Positions 1 to 10,739 of a stretch of DNA of 64,000 bases are shown here, piece after piece. The notes under the pieces are model-generated. The model was not told the origin of the DNA. It made no database searches and was given only the letters and a program-made list of their open reading frames with translations. Every line of letters begins with the position of its first letter. The first letter of the stretch is position 1. Origin of the DNA: Isoetes taiwanensis (taxonomy: Eukaryota > Streptophyta > Lycopodiopsida > Isoetales > Isoetaceae). Both the position numbers and the translations under genes were made by a program. The stretch lies in assembly GCA_021234155.1 (NCBI GenBank), contig JAJEKV010000101.1, positions 3,577,748-3,641,747 of the forward strand. Direction: 5' to 3'.

Positions 1-904
1 AAAGGTTTGTTTTAGGGCGCATAACCGAGGCTAAGAGGTATGAAGAGTCTGGCTGGAAGATTGATGGTGCAGTGTCAAAAGATGCGAAAGAAGGGTATTG
101 AGAGGCAAAAATTTGGCTAAGTCCAAAAACGTAAGGGAGAAGCAATGAATGGTGAGGATGAGACGTGAAAGAAAGATCGGATGTGACGGATGGCAAAGGA
201 CACCCATTAATGTTCGACGGGCGCGTGGAAAGAAGGAATGGCATTCAATGCCGGCAACTTCGAAGTGGGATATCATTAAAAGGAATGTGTCGAAGGTACC
301 ATGGCTAGATATCTGGCGGAGAACAGATTCTCATTTTAGAAACAGCCTTGCATTGCAAACACGTTGGCGATTTGTGTGATTGGTCCACGCCGACAAGGAG
401 TTCCTCGATTGGCTATATAAGGCGAACCCGAGAAACGAAGGCATCCGATGGCGCCTTCGGTATGGCTAGCTGGCTTGAAGCGAAGATTGCACAATGCCCA
501 CTAACCGCCGAGTGGATCACTTGTAAGATGAATTGTTCGGATCTCTCGGGCGCCGCCACAACCGTGGCATTCGCATGGACGGCCGGTGTGCCGGATGGCT
601 GAACATCCCGACCGAAGACCAACGGGATGGAGGTGGTTCGCGATCTTATTTGGGATCCCGGCGGTAAACCTCTACCATCTCCTCCGCATCACCTCCGCCC
701 GAACCCGGAGTAGAGGGTTTTCCTCGTAGGACTTAGTAAATAGGGCTCGAGTCCGCTTTTGTATATAGAGGCGTGCCCATAGCGGAAATAGTGGGTCAGT
801 GCCCACATTTTGTAAAAAAATCTCCACTATAATATAATCTACGGCTTTCTAGTCACTTTCGGTGGTGTTTGCTTCTTGAACTGTCTCGTGTGTTGATGTT
901 CACT
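1..904. other. Unresolved repetitive DNA beside the first gypsy element
   Basis: No protein family is recognisable on either strand. The stretch is more GC-rich than most of the window and follows the end of the integrase frame of the neighbouring minus-strand element. On the plus strand it has a TATA-like string (ctatataag) near 412-420 and an AT-rich stretch near 808-840. It could be a promoter/leader of another LTR element, or the long 3' spacer that Athila-type elements carry between integrase and the 3' LTR. The start of the putative LTR at 7415 (TGTTAGTCC on the minus strand) is not repeated here, so a matching 3' LTR was not found. Confidence 0.35.
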
Positions 905-2060
905 TTACGTGTGATGAAATGCTTTGAGGCGAAAACCATTAACCAATGTAGGTAATGGAGTGCCATCTAACTCAGCTAGTTGGAAAACGCTTGGTCTAAC
1001 CACTTGAACAATTTGATAAGGGCCAAGCCAACGAAACTTGAGTTTACCCGGAAAATTTTTGTACCTGGAATCATAAAGAAGAACCAAATCTCCTTCTTTG
1101 AATGTTTTTGTCTTCAAACGTTTGTCATGTAAAGATTTTTGCAACTGTTGTCCATGAAGAACACGAATATAAGCATCCCTTCGAAGTTCATCCAACTGTT
1201 CTAATTGATAGACCCGTTCTTTGAGAGCAGCTGGTGGATTATGAGCAGTAGCCAGTTGAAAACGGAGTGTTGGAAGGATGTATTCAAATGGCATGAGAGC
1301 TTCCTGACCATAAACCAATTTAAAAGGAGTGTGACCCGTAGCAATCTTGAAACAAGTATTGTAGGCCCAAAGAAACGAGAGGGAAGTTTTGTGCCTAAAT
1401 CGTGGGAAGCGTCACAAATTTTCTTGAGAATGGTGACCAGAGTTTTGTTGGTGCTTTCTGCCAACCCATTGCCTTGAGGATAGTAAGGTGTGCTCTTGTG
1501 ATGATGTATCAGGAGATAATCCGTCAGCTCTTTGATAGTATGATTGATGAAATGAACACCACGGTCACTGACCAGCTCCGTGGGGCAGCCGAATCGCGTG
1601 ATGATTTGTTGATAGAGGACTCTAGCTGTGCTTGCAGCAGTGTTGTCTGGAAGTGCACAAGCTTCCGCCCATTTGGTGGCGTAGTCAGTGAGAACCAGAA
1701 TGTATCGGGCACGAGTGTGCCTCGCAGGAGGATCTATAGGTCCCACAAAGTCCATTCCCCATTTGCTGAAGGGAAGTGGCGTGGCGACCGGCGTCAAGGG
1801 AAGAGCGTCCGCGGGCGGAAACGCCCCACCGGCAAAGCGTCACACGTCTTGGCGTGGCGCGTGAGCATCTTTGAAGAGCGTGGGCCAATAATACCCGGCG
1901 AGAAGGATTTTGCGTGCCGTGGTGTCACCATGAAAATGACCACCACCGAGCCCTTGATGAGCTTCTCGAACAATGTCTGGAACTTCATGAGGTAGAACAC
2001 AGCGTCGAAGGATGGTGTCCTTACCCTTTTTGTAGAGATGTCCGGCAACCATGGTGTAGT
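905..2060 (-). pseudogene. Integrase of the first gypsy element
   Basis: The integrase would insert the element cDNA into chromosomes. The N-terminal zinc-binding part is readable at 1840-2052 (two histidines around GLGGGHFHGDTT, then GYYWPTLFKD). The second cysteine pair is spoiled near 1820-1835, where a C-Q pair is replaced by a shifted reading. The catalytic core is open at 1201-1797 with D (GMDFVGP, about 1750-1752), D (SDRGVHF, about 1564-1566) and E (GLAESTNK, about 1456-1458), giving an exact D,D35E spacing. The frame shifts after the core and continues at 905-1318 with a GPY/F module (FRWLGPYQIV) ending in FRLKAFHHT and a stop. No chromodomain follows. Confidence 0.88.
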
Positions 2061-2242
2061 CACGGACCTCTCGGAGAAATTGATGGCGACGGGATTGTCG
2101 CGGCGTGAGAGAGCGCGTCGCCTCTTCGGTGGAAGAGCACCCGTGAGGAGGTGCTGCTGAAAATCATGGAACCAATGTGGTGTTGCCGTGACTAAAAAGA
2201 GTTGAGCATCGGGGAAGGCGCGTCGAGACCCCTGTTGCGGGA

Positions 2243-2525
2243 TCATCCGTGTGGATCGTGAAAGATAATCCGAACAACATGAGATTTGCCCGACCTTATG
2301 AGCGATTTCAAAAGGAGCAAATTCTTGGAGAAGAAGGACCCAACGAGCAATGCGGCCCGGGCGTGGACTTGTTGATCAAATAGAGGAGTGCTTGGTGGTC
2401 CACAAAGAACTTGATTTGACCCCAAAAGGTAATGACGGAAGCGTTGGACACAGAAAATGAGACCCAAAGCTTCACGCCCGCGGTGAGAATAGTTGCTTCA
2501 GCGAGAATTGAGTTTTCGGCTGGCG
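2243..2525 (-). pseudogene. RNase H remnant of the first gypsy element
   Basis: Reading across frames on the minus strand gives a stretch like KFFVDHQALLYLINKS, then a segment ending DYLSR. This is the C-terminal half of a Ty3/gypsy RNase H (the DH and AD-SR regions) and sits as expected between RT and integrase. No single frame is open through it. The N-terminal half, with the first catalytic aspartate, is not convincingly readable. Confidence 0.6.
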
Positions 2526-2729
2526 AAGCGATTTGGTTTTATCGATTAATGCGCATCATATTCTTGAAAGAACAGCTCCAATAGCAAACGCCGGAGACAT
2601 CGACATGAGCGTGAAAGGGCTTGTCCCATTGAGGAGGAACAAGAACCCGGTGCACGAGTAAAGCAAAAGCTTGTTTGTTGGAAGCGTTTCCTTTGGGAAT
2701 TCCAAGCCCGGTGGATTAAATCACCGTGA

Positions 2730-3500
2730 GTTTATGAATGGGATCCGCAATGGCCGCCACCCGGTATGAAGGTGGAGTAATAATTGACCTTTCGTGAAAG
2801 AAGCGTGTCTCTTTGATATTGGCTGGTGCTTGAGCCTTGAGCACACAAGCCCGATTTTGGCGAGGATCGTGGTGATTCCCGCTTGGCGACAACATGGCCT
2901 AACGAGAACACCCGGAAGTGACGCAAAAGGTGCATTTCGGGATTGAGACTAATGGGACTCATCACATTTCGGAAGGCGAGTTCAATTTATCCAAATGGTC
3001 AGCCATGGAAGCTGAGGCGAGAGAAGTCATCTTGAAAAATTTGCAAGAAGGATTTTCCTTCATGAAATCATGAAAAACCGAGAGCATGATCGTTGAAATG
3101 TTGAAGGAGAGTTGGATAATCAAAAGGAACCACCTTGTAGGCAAAAGTGCTTACCAGGCGGTGAAAGTGGTCTTGAGTTGATCAGATTCTTTGATGGAGA
3201 TCCGATTGTAGGCGAAAAACCATCCATAAAGGAGTACATCTCATGTCCAGCCACTTCTTCGTAACTTGGTGCGTGAAGGGAAGTGGAAAATGATCACGCT
3301 CCCGTGGCTTTGATTGAGTTCCCGATAGTCTACAGCAGGCGGATCTTACCATTGTGCTTAAGGGCAATGGCGATGGGGCTCACCCATTCGAATGTTTGAC
3401 CTCATAGATCAAACTGCAGCAAGGAGTTTGTCAATTTCCGCCTTGACACGATCCGCGGTAATTAGGGTTGAGCTCAGATTTGTCGTTGCTACAGCGTGCG
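2730..3500 (-). pseudogene. Reverse transcriptase remnant of the first gypsy element
   Basis: RT landmarks appear in order but in different frames: VKAEIDKLLAA (near 3410-3450), DYREL (3316-3330), MYSFMDGFS (near 3213-3240), then an FHDFMKE...FQDDFS...SMADHLDKL block within 2962-3144. The catalytic box reads FQDD at 3026-3037, where FLDD, FMDD or YIDD is usual. The DDFS continuation resembles Athila-type RTs. One expected NQI motif reads NRI because the codon is CGG where CAG is expected, which fits the CAG/CTG problem seen elsewhere in the window. Confidence 0.75.
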
Positions 3501-4129
3501 TGCATCGATTTGGTAGGAATGGTGAGTTCCCCAAGCTTTTGTTGATTCCCCAAGATCTTTGTAACTCCGGCGAAAATGTGTTTGAATTTTTTGAACGGCG
3601 TGACGGCCCCTGATACGATAAGGAGCCGGAAGGTTTGCGGCAATGCGGACAGGTTGATTGTTGCCAACGCCCACAATCGACGAGAGTCGAATATGGGGTA
3701 TGACGATTATCTGGACAATGTGTGCGGGAGGTTGGAGCATAACAGGATCGCGTGGCACTTTGCGTGGTGAAAAGAGAGGTTGCTTCCGGTGTCATCTAGC
3801 GGTGGTTGCTTCATGACGTGTACATCAACAGGAGTTGCAGGAGTGTCGATGATCGAAAAGTGATCAACGTTGGATTCGATTGCAAGGAGCCGGATAGGGG
3901 TCAAAGTAAGGCAGCCTACGGCTGGTCACGATCAAAGTCATTTCTCCCCAAGGATCGGCATATTGGGGTAGGATGACAGAGGCGACTTCGCGGGTGGAGC
4001 CCGAACTTGATAAATATTCCGAGCTTCTTCCGGAATCGATTATGCGAGAGAAGGTTCCGCATTGTCCAGCGTAAATGATCTGCTTTTGTTTGCAAGTCCA
4101 TGGTGGCATTGAGATGACCATCGGTGATG

Positions 4130-4450
4130 ACTAACTGGTCCGTGGCCCAAGAATGGATACTCTTTTGGCCGGCGGAGAAAAGGATGCGCCTACCGGCATT
4201 TCATAGTCACACGGATCTTCGCCCGACTTTCCACACTCCAAATTCCATGGGAAGCGGAGATCACCTATGTTGATGTGAAGAATAGGTGTGGCGCCTTGAG
4301 GTCTCGTGATGTGGCCATTAGCCAATTTGATGTCATATGGGGCCACGAAAAGAGTTGTGTGATGCCCATTTGTTTGCGGAGTTTATCCGTGATGAGATTG
4401 GACCGCACTACCACCATCGATTTGAACATGGTTGACTTGCGATTTCCCAC
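4130..4450 (-). pseudogene. Aspartic protease remnant of the first gypsy element
   Basis: The retroviral-type protease would release gag and pol products. The catalytic triad context is IDGGS, with DGGS encoded at 4407-4418. It is followed by NLITDKLRKQMGITQLF in one frame and by APYDIKLANGHITRPQGATP and ILHINIGDLRFPW in another (4131-4346). At least one frameshift separates the active site from the flap region. Position between gag and RT is canonical. Confidence 0.7.
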
Positions 4451-5030
4451 CGTGGCATGGACCGTGGGTGTAGAGGGTTAGCCCTGACCCCAACTAAAAG
4501 CAGTTGGGAGTGGTAACTGGTCCTTGAGAGCGGGATGAGGAGTTTTAAAATGGTTGCCAAGCTTAAAGGAATTTTGATCTTGGCGAGCTCCTCTTGGAGT
4601 TCGAGAGGTACATGAGAAAAAGGATCTGCTGGTTCCAGCAGTGCGGGAGTGCGTGGCGAGGGAAGCAAACAACTTTTGAGTAAGTCAACCTACGGCTGCA
4701 ATATTGGGATATGTCCGAGGCGTGGAGGTTGAGATGTTGAAGGTGTATCTTGTCTTTGTTGAGCTCTAGTGGTGGCATGAACATTTGCCAATGTGCGGCC
4801 TTCGCCAGCTTGCATGAGGTTCAAAATGCTTTGGCGAACTTTGGGCATGACATGTGGCATGAGCTTTTTCCAAGTCGGTGCAAAGTGAACCTTTTTTCGT
4901 CCCCATGAGGAATGGTGTCAACTGCAAAGGCGGGTTATGCGTGCCCTTACGAATAATAGTCAAGGGGCGTGATGCCTTGGTGCGGCGTGAAAGCGAAACC
5001 AACCCAATTTGGACGGCCGGATTTGGAGGA

Positions 5031-6710
5031 TTAAGTGCCACGAAAAATTTCCTCTTGGGCTTGTTGATCCGGTGAGGTTGATTTCTTTGGAGCTGGTTGA
5101 TAGCGTGATTGCCGAGGCTCTTGGTGGCTTCTTAAGAGCCCGGTCCACGGGCCTTGTTTGCCATTAGCGAGCCGAGTTGGTAAGCCGTGAGGCGGACCGA
5201 TGTGGTCCGATTTGTGCCGGGGAAGCTGTACTGAACTTGTGGAAGTTGAGGACATGCCGCGTGGTGGTATGACCCCATTCTTGGTGGTGATAACACGAGC
5301 TTTAGAAGGATCAAAAGGAGGACGTTGGTTGGATCCCGTGGTTGGTCCCCATTGGCGATAGTGTTTGCGGGCCGCTTTTTTTGAAAGAGGTGGCTGGCGA
5401 GTGCGATTATTCTTTGAGGTGTGGTTTGCACTTGATAAACCATTTTGTTGCGAACGGTGTGGGATGAGTGCGAAAGTGCACTCTTCCATGGCATGATTGC
5501 ACATGTTGCATCGCTTGCAATGAGGCGGGCCATTGGTGGAGTTGCACTCATTGGCCAAATGGCCTTGATATTTGCAAATATGGCACCAGTTGACTCTTGG
5601 CTACTGTGGATTAGCGTGTTGAGGCTGAAACGGCCGTTTGTGGAACCATGACAGTGGAATGAGCGGGAGCTCTTGAAGAGCCACTACCGGGAGGAAACAT
5701 TGACGGAGTGATTGACAAGGTCGATGCTTTGCTCTCCAAAGTTTTGGGCCGCAGTATTCGATCATGAGTCGAATAAGCGGGGAGGAAGTCCTTGGAGAAA
5801 CCGGACCAAAACGGCTGCGTGTAGGGTACTCCTTGAGCTTACTTAGCGAATGTGAAGTCGATCCAAAATCCGGGCGGAACTCGTGGGCTCTTGTTGAAGT
5901 TCATTGAGTTGCTTGAGATGAAGTTGATCATCATCCGTGGTCCCGTAATGAGACGTAAAAAGCGGTCGCATTTCGGACCAGTCTTGTTTCCAATGGCTTT
6001 TGTTGGACATGAGCCATTGATGAGGAAAAGCCACGCTTGGTGTGGTGGAAAAGATGTGGAATTTCAGTTGAGGTTGCGGCGTGACCATTTAGGACAGCTA
6101 GAGCCTCAAATTCTTCCATGTGGGCCCGAGCACTTTGGTCTAACGGTTTGCCTTCGTGTTGCCAAAGGTGGGATAAGTCGGTTCGCAGTCCGAAAGGTAG
6201 ATGTGAAAGTCTTTGGGCGGGACAGAACGTGATAGTGAGGATATTGAGGTTGAGGTGGATGTGGCATTGTACACCGGCGGACCTCGATGAAGGGGTGACT
6301 TGCGGTTGAGATCTTGAAAGTAGCTGGAGCATTGGTTTTGAGATCCGTAAGGTTGTAAACAAGGAAGAGCAAAGGGGAAACGTAGGGAAAGGATATTCGT
6401 GGGTAGGCATAAAGGAGACATGTGGATAGCCGTGCCCACCCTCGGGGGGAGATGATGGTTCGCGAAGGAAGAGGCGTATGGCTGAAGAATGATGGAGGTA
6501 GGCATGTTCGGGGTGTGAAAGTACGGTTGAGAAGGTTGAGCGGATAAGGCTCGGGATAGTGATGAGGGGACTGAGGTTGTGAGCAATGTTTGCACGCTTT
6601 GGGGCGGGAACCGGGACGACCGACACGAGGGGTGGGTGGCGTGGATCGAGCCCTAGACCAAGATGGCCTCCCTCTATGTCATAAAGCAGATCCATACATG
6701 TCGCGAAACG
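5031..6710 (-). pseudogene. gag with two CCHC zinc knuckles
   Basis: This is the capsid/nucleocapsid region. A gag-type helical stretch (WSEMRPLFTSHYGTTDDDQ, LHLKQLNELQQEP) is readable within 5843-6088. Downstream there are two tandem zinc knuckles in one frame: CHICKYQGHLANEC at 5544-5585 and CKRCNMCNHAMEEC at 5478-5519. Both match CX2CX4HX4C exactly and are eight residues apart. A basic, Ser/Pro-rich tail continues to about 5031. The upstream part (5931-6797) is open in one frame but reads as low-complexity Pro/Ser/His sequence and is probably shifted from the true gag frame. The real start was not identified. Confidence 0.72.
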
Positions 6711-6713
6711 GTT

Positions 6714-6731
6714 TCCCCGCGATGGCGCCCA
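6714..6731 (-). other. Putative primer-binding site, tRNA-Asp type
   Basis: The minus strand reads TGGGCGCCATCGCGGGGA. The tRNA-Asp primer site used by many Athila/Tat elements is TGGCGCCGTTGCCGGGGA, so this is a close match with one insertion and a few changes. It lies just upstream of gag and marks the inner end of the putative 5' LTR. Confidence 0.55.
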
Positions 6732-7088
6732 AAGCGAGATGCCGCCCGAGAAAGGAGTTCTTCCGGGCGTGAAATTACGAGGACGTACATGGCGCAAGAA
6801 AGTAGGAGAAAATCAGACAGCGGCAATGGCGGCAGTGTTTGAGTCCGGGTTCGGGAACTCTGGAAGACAGCCCCCTGTGAGGACCCGTGGATCTAACAGA
6901 GAGTCCGAGGGGACTATGTCACGCCGGGATTTCTTGAAAGAGAAGAAAAAAGAGAACAGAACAAATGAGAGAAAGATGATAAGCTTCCTTGATATCAATG
7001 ATGAAAATACATGAGCTCTCGCAATAGAGAGAGAAAACGAAAAGAGACAAGACTCAAAACTCATCTAAAACTTATGAGCTAACTCTAC

Positions 7089-7101
7089 TCATATATATAG
7101 T
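7089..7101 (-). promoter_or_regulatory. TATA-like box in the LTR
   Basis: The minus strand reads ACTATATATATG, in the middle of the putative LTR and upstream of a CT-rich stretch. This is where the U3/R promoter of an LTR element is expected. Confidence 0.45.
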
Positions 7102-7385
7102 ACAATGGCCTTGGGCCCAATATAGACACTCGACCGATCTCGGTGCCGACTCACGGAAGGAGGCCCGATTGCGAGGAATGTTGGCGGTGCCTCTTGAAGT
7201 GCCTAGAATCACTGACGCCGACGCCGGGCGGTGGCGGGCGTCACTTGTCCGAGCGGGCCTCTTGTTGCAACCAAAGGCTTTGAATGCGTGGTCTGGCCGC
7301 TTGGTCTTCGCGGAGCCTTGGATGTCGACCCGTGGTTGACCGAGGATCCTTGAGCTTGACACAGTGCATGTCATTATGCATGAAT

Positions 7386-7411
7386 AGTCCTGTACCAGGA
7401 GGCACAGGACT
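7386..7411. repeat. Hairpin at the outer LTR end
   Basis: AGTCCTGTACC and GGCACAGGACT form an 11-bp inverted repeat with one mismatch around a 4-base loop, immediately inside the putative LTR terminus. Confidence 0.5.
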
Positions 7412-7415
7412 AACA

Positions 7416-9242
7416 CTCATAAAAGGAATTATCAAATATCAGGAAACCTTCCAACAATACATATTGTTCTATATGGTCTTTCCAAAACAGAAATCTGCAC
7501 AAATATTACCAACTTGAGCAAGTGCACTCTCCTCCTTCACCTCCACCATGTTGCAAAAGCTATAGAAAGTAGAGGAAATTGGAGAAAATAACTCATAGCA
7601 AGATATGCTCGTAAATAACCAAGAGAGATATGTATTAAGAAGCTGTGGTCGAGGTAAAGCTAGGTTAAGAAAATGCACATCTATAAAAGTTATTACACTG
7701 GCCGAGAAAAGAAGAAATCACGGTGTAATAATACTTATCTGGAAATAGTCATCAAATCTCTGTTCCAGGACCTTAGATAAAATCGTCATGCTTGATTAAC
7801 CACAAATTTGATCCACCATCGATCTTAGCACCACTCTACCAATGATTGATTTCCAACTTGATATCACAAATTCTAAACATGTCCATGTCTTCAAACAACT
7901 CCACCAATGACTGGTTCCCAACGTAAGCAACGAATCTTGGACAAGCTAATGAACACAAAAAATCTTTGAACGCTATGTGAATGTAACAAGACGACACTGG
8001 CAGATGGATTTGTATCAGACGAAAAATTCTGGGAACACAAAACAGTAATTTTGAGGAATACAAATCCGCAACAACTTGAGGTACAACAAATCTGCAAACT
8101 GTCGAATCGTCTGGTGCAACTGGAGCAAAACAAAGACCTCGTAGCTTCTTCCAACTACTACCTTGGCATACTTATGAATGAAAGTATTCCAAAAACTGTC
8201 CGAAAAATTAGTCTCCACTACCCAACAGGAACAGGGGTTAAATCTAGAAGCTATCCTGGCTCATACGTTCTTCATATATGAAAGCCATGCTCTTCAAATA
8301 TCTACTAACTTCATTTCAATTCTATAGACTTGAAGGACTGCCAATCATAGAATCATTACTCTGAATTCTCCATTAAATCCGGATTGCCATAGCCACACTT
8401 AGGATCATAAAAACAAAATTCTTGCCATGTTGTTGCAAAGTAAATGTTGCCATCTCTTGCCATGACAAATGGTGTAAGAAACCTGCTATTATAATGCAAA
8501 CAATTGAAATCTATCCTAGCAAACAGGATCAATGGTATAAAACCCAGCAAAGCAGGATGAAAAATGGTGTAAACTGTCGTTCCCAACCCTGAGATGCGAA
8601 AAAGCACAGGAAAAAAGAAATGCTGTCAACCAAACTAGGCCTTGCAGGAGGGCTAGGATCACCTAACAGAGAAGAAATACTGAAGCCGAGGTTGGTCTGT
8701 GCTTCTTGGTATAAATTGCCAGCCCACACCTCTCTCAGGAAAAATGCAGAACACAAACTCTAATAAAATAGGTTGCAGGGAAAAAGGCCAAGTCTGAGTG
8801 ACCAGAAACCAAAAAAAGAAAATATGCACATGGTTCTCGATGAGCAAGCCAAAATCCGATAAGCAAGAGCCAAAAATGCAGGAACCGCCTCTGGTGGCCG
8901 AATCTGCATCTGGTGGCCAAATCTGCAGTGGCACAAAAATAAACACTAGGACTGTCACTTTGCAGCCGATTTGGGGTAACCCAAACTGTAGAGCCAAAAA
9001 ACCATCTCTGGGCAGTCGATTCTTGTGGCAGCCACAAGCAAAACCACACAGAAAGCAAAATGCCACGAAGAAAACATCACCGAATTAAACTGTAGGAGAC
9101 ACGGGAAAGATAGTCTAAGGAAAACCTGGGAAAGTAGATTGAAGAAAGAATCAACAAGAGGAATGAGCTGATGAAGAAGAAAAGGGAAGAAAGGACATCT
9201 ATAAGTGCGAAAACCCTAACTACCAGGAGGGTCTAACTATAT
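7416..9242. other. Spacer with no recognisable gene
   Basis: AT-rich sequence between the gypsy element and the recombinase relic. Open frames of up to 135 codons exist (8659-9066, minus) but have Phe/Cys-rich composition and no family resemblance, so I do not call them. Upstream exons of the recombinase could lie here but were not recognised. Confidence 0.4.
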
Positions 9243-9572
9243 GTGGCAATGATTTCGAGAATTATTGCCTATTACCTGGTTACGCGTTTTGGAATCAGAG
9301 GTTGTGGCGAACTTCATGAAGTTCAAGATATAGATCTGAGTTTGCAGACTGATTGTAATGGTGAAATGCTGAAATATGATGAAAGTTTGAGCAAGACGAA
9401 TCAGGTAACCCCTACCAGATTTGAGCAGTGCCATTTCAGACCACCTTGTGTGAAGTTACGAGAGTGACTTTATCAAGACCTACAAGCAATATGTTAGGCA
9501 TTTTCCTCGAAAGGTGAATAGTGGTAGGAGATCATTGTTTTTTACTCCGATTATACAAAGCCTAGGACAATT

Positions 9573-9637
9573 GTAAGTATTTTCATGCTTTAGATAATTT
9601 ATTTTTCTAGTTCTTTTAACTTAGTGTTCTATTTTAG
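9573..9637 (+). other. Probable intron 1 of the recombinase relic
   Basis: A GTAAGT donor and a CTATTTTAG acceptor enclose 65 AT-rich bases that interrupt the alignment between the FFTP block and the WYHSN block. Exact joining leaves the downstream WYHSN frame off by one, so either the splice site or one exon base is damaged. Confidence 0.5.
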
Positions 9638-9835
9638 ATATGGTATCATAGCAACAGAGTTTGTGAGAAGACTATTAGGCTATGGTTGAAATGTATGGGG
9701 GAGCTTGCTAACTAATATTGACATTACGAACAAGAGCAGAAGGGTTACTAATGTTACAAGAATGTCATTGGCAGGAGTTCCTCTAGAAATTGGGATGCAG
9801 GTTACTGGTCACAGGTCTATTACTTCATTTCAGAA

Positions 9836-9899
9836 GTATGTAATCATTTGTTTATTCTGATCTTTTTAGACGCTATGTTAATTTTTTGTTGTTCTTTAG
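9836..9899 (+). other. Probable intron 2 of the recombinase relic
   Basis: A GTATGT donor and a TTCTTTAG acceptor enclose 64 bases. Removing them joins SFQK to YDRSRD in frame, directly across the catalytic tyrosine. A clean in-frame junction through the most conserved motif is good evidence for a real intron. Confidence 0.7.
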
Positions 9900-10540
9900 G
9901 TATGATAGGTCTAGAGACTTGCAAGTCGATGCTGCTATGGACATAATCTGGAAGCCAGTTGCTGATGATGGCAGTGGCAGAAATATCAGGATGTTTCTTA
10001 ATGCGCATGTGGATAAGCGGAGGAAGATTGAGAATGAGAAGCTGAAATCTAGTGCTGTTATTAGTGATTCGCAGACCGAGAGACCCTTTTTAAGGGGTAG
10101 TACCGCCAATAGTGGCATCTTGGCCGAATTGAATCCTAATGTAATTTCTAGGCCAGTTTGTGGAGACATTGTTGCAGCTAGTGCAGGTTCTAGGTTGGTG
10201 ACAGCAACAACCAACTTGAATGGAGATCCTGGGTTCTATAAGGGGAAGAACGGTGAAGAGGTGAAGCTTTATGATCCAATTGATGAGAATATCGTGAATA
10301 GTGCGATTGATGCATGGCCCGAGGTGCCAAAGCTTTTCCGAGTGTGCTATTATCAAGAATAACACTATTACTGCCGGGTGGTTTCTCTTTTATGGCTCGG
10401 TTGCTAATTGCATGTTTATAACGTGCAGATGGTCGTTCTATTGGGGAAGCTTTGGAATCATGGAAGAAAAAGACATGATCAGTTCTTGTCTTCTATTTTC
10501 AGTTGATCAATTCTGTCCTTTTTTTTGGGAATCAGTGGAA

Positions 10541-10600
10541 CTTTCCTAATCAGTACTGCGTTACTGTTTTCTTTCCTAATTAGTACTGCGTTACTGTTTT
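10541..10600. repeat. 30-bp tandem duplication
   Basis: Two adjacent 30-bp copies starting ctttcctaat differ at one base (cagtactg versus tagtactg). They lie in the presumed 3' untranslated region of the recombinase relic. Confidence 0.85.
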
Positions 10601-10677
10601 TGATCAGTGTAATCCTGAATTTCTATAATACAGTCGATATGATCTTGAATTTCTGTGCTATTTCTGTGTTATGCAAT

Positions 10678-10683
10678 AATAAA
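10678..10683 (+). terminator. Possible poly(A) signal (AATAAA)
   Basis: AATAAA after a T-rich stretch, about 310 bp past the recombinase stop and just before the tandem array begins. The string is common in AT-rich DNA, so this is positional evidence only. Confidence 0.3.
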
Positions 10684-10739
10684 AATCAAGTGATCAATGG
10701 ATAAATCAACCAACTCAAAATCAATTTATGTTTTCATTT

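Larger units (their letters stand above)
905..7415 (-). mobile_element. Decayed Ty3/gypsy element, Athila/Tat lineage
   Basis: On the minus strand the order is putative 5' LTR, tRNA-Asp-like primer-binding site, gag with two CCHC knuckles, aspartic protease, RT, RNase H, integrase. That is canonical Ty3/gypsy order. The tRNA-Asp primer site and the absence of a chromodomain after the integrase point to the Athila/Tat (non-chromovirus) branch. Every domain is broken by small frameshifts, some of them at CAG/CTG positions, so decay may be overstated by sequence error. No matching 3' LTR lies in the window; the element either continues past position 1 or was truncated by another insertion. Confidence 0.85.
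6735..7415 (-). repeat. Putative 5' LTR of the first gypsy element
   Basis: On the minus strand it starts TGTTAGTCC at 7415 and runs to just before the primer site. It contains a TATA-like box and then a CT-rich leader. The outer end carries a hairpin at 7386-7411. The inner edge is inferred only from the primer site, because no second LTR is available for alignment. Confidence 0.5.
9243..10365 (+). pseudogene. Crypton/KIAA1958-type tyrosine recombinase, broken
   Basis: The family cuts and rejoins DNA through a catalytic tyrosine. The first block (9243 on) reads RFGIRGCGELHEVQDIDL, with the first catalytic arginine in GIRG, then MLKYDESLSKTNQ. A shifted frame continues SDFIKTYKQYVRHFPRKV. 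After a probable intron come WYHSNRVCEKTIRLWLKCMG and, one frameshift later, DITNKSRRVTNVTRM and the H/Y box TGHRSITSFQKYDRSRDLQ. The usual TNHSxR box reads TNKSRR, so the box histidine is lysine while the arginine is kept. A 150-residue tail, open from 9886, ends at 10362. It has at least two frame breaks. The match rests on remembered DUF3504/Crypton patterns (KIAA1958, QRICH1, ZMYM relatives), not a search. Confidence 0.72.

Noticed and set aside
413-421. TATA-like string as a host gene promoter
   Set aside because: No supported gene follows it, and it lies in repetitive DNA.
8659-9066. 135-codon minus-strand open frame rich in Phe, Cys and Trp
   Set aside because: Composition is typical of chance frames, a second overlapping frame is almost as long, and no motif is recognisable.
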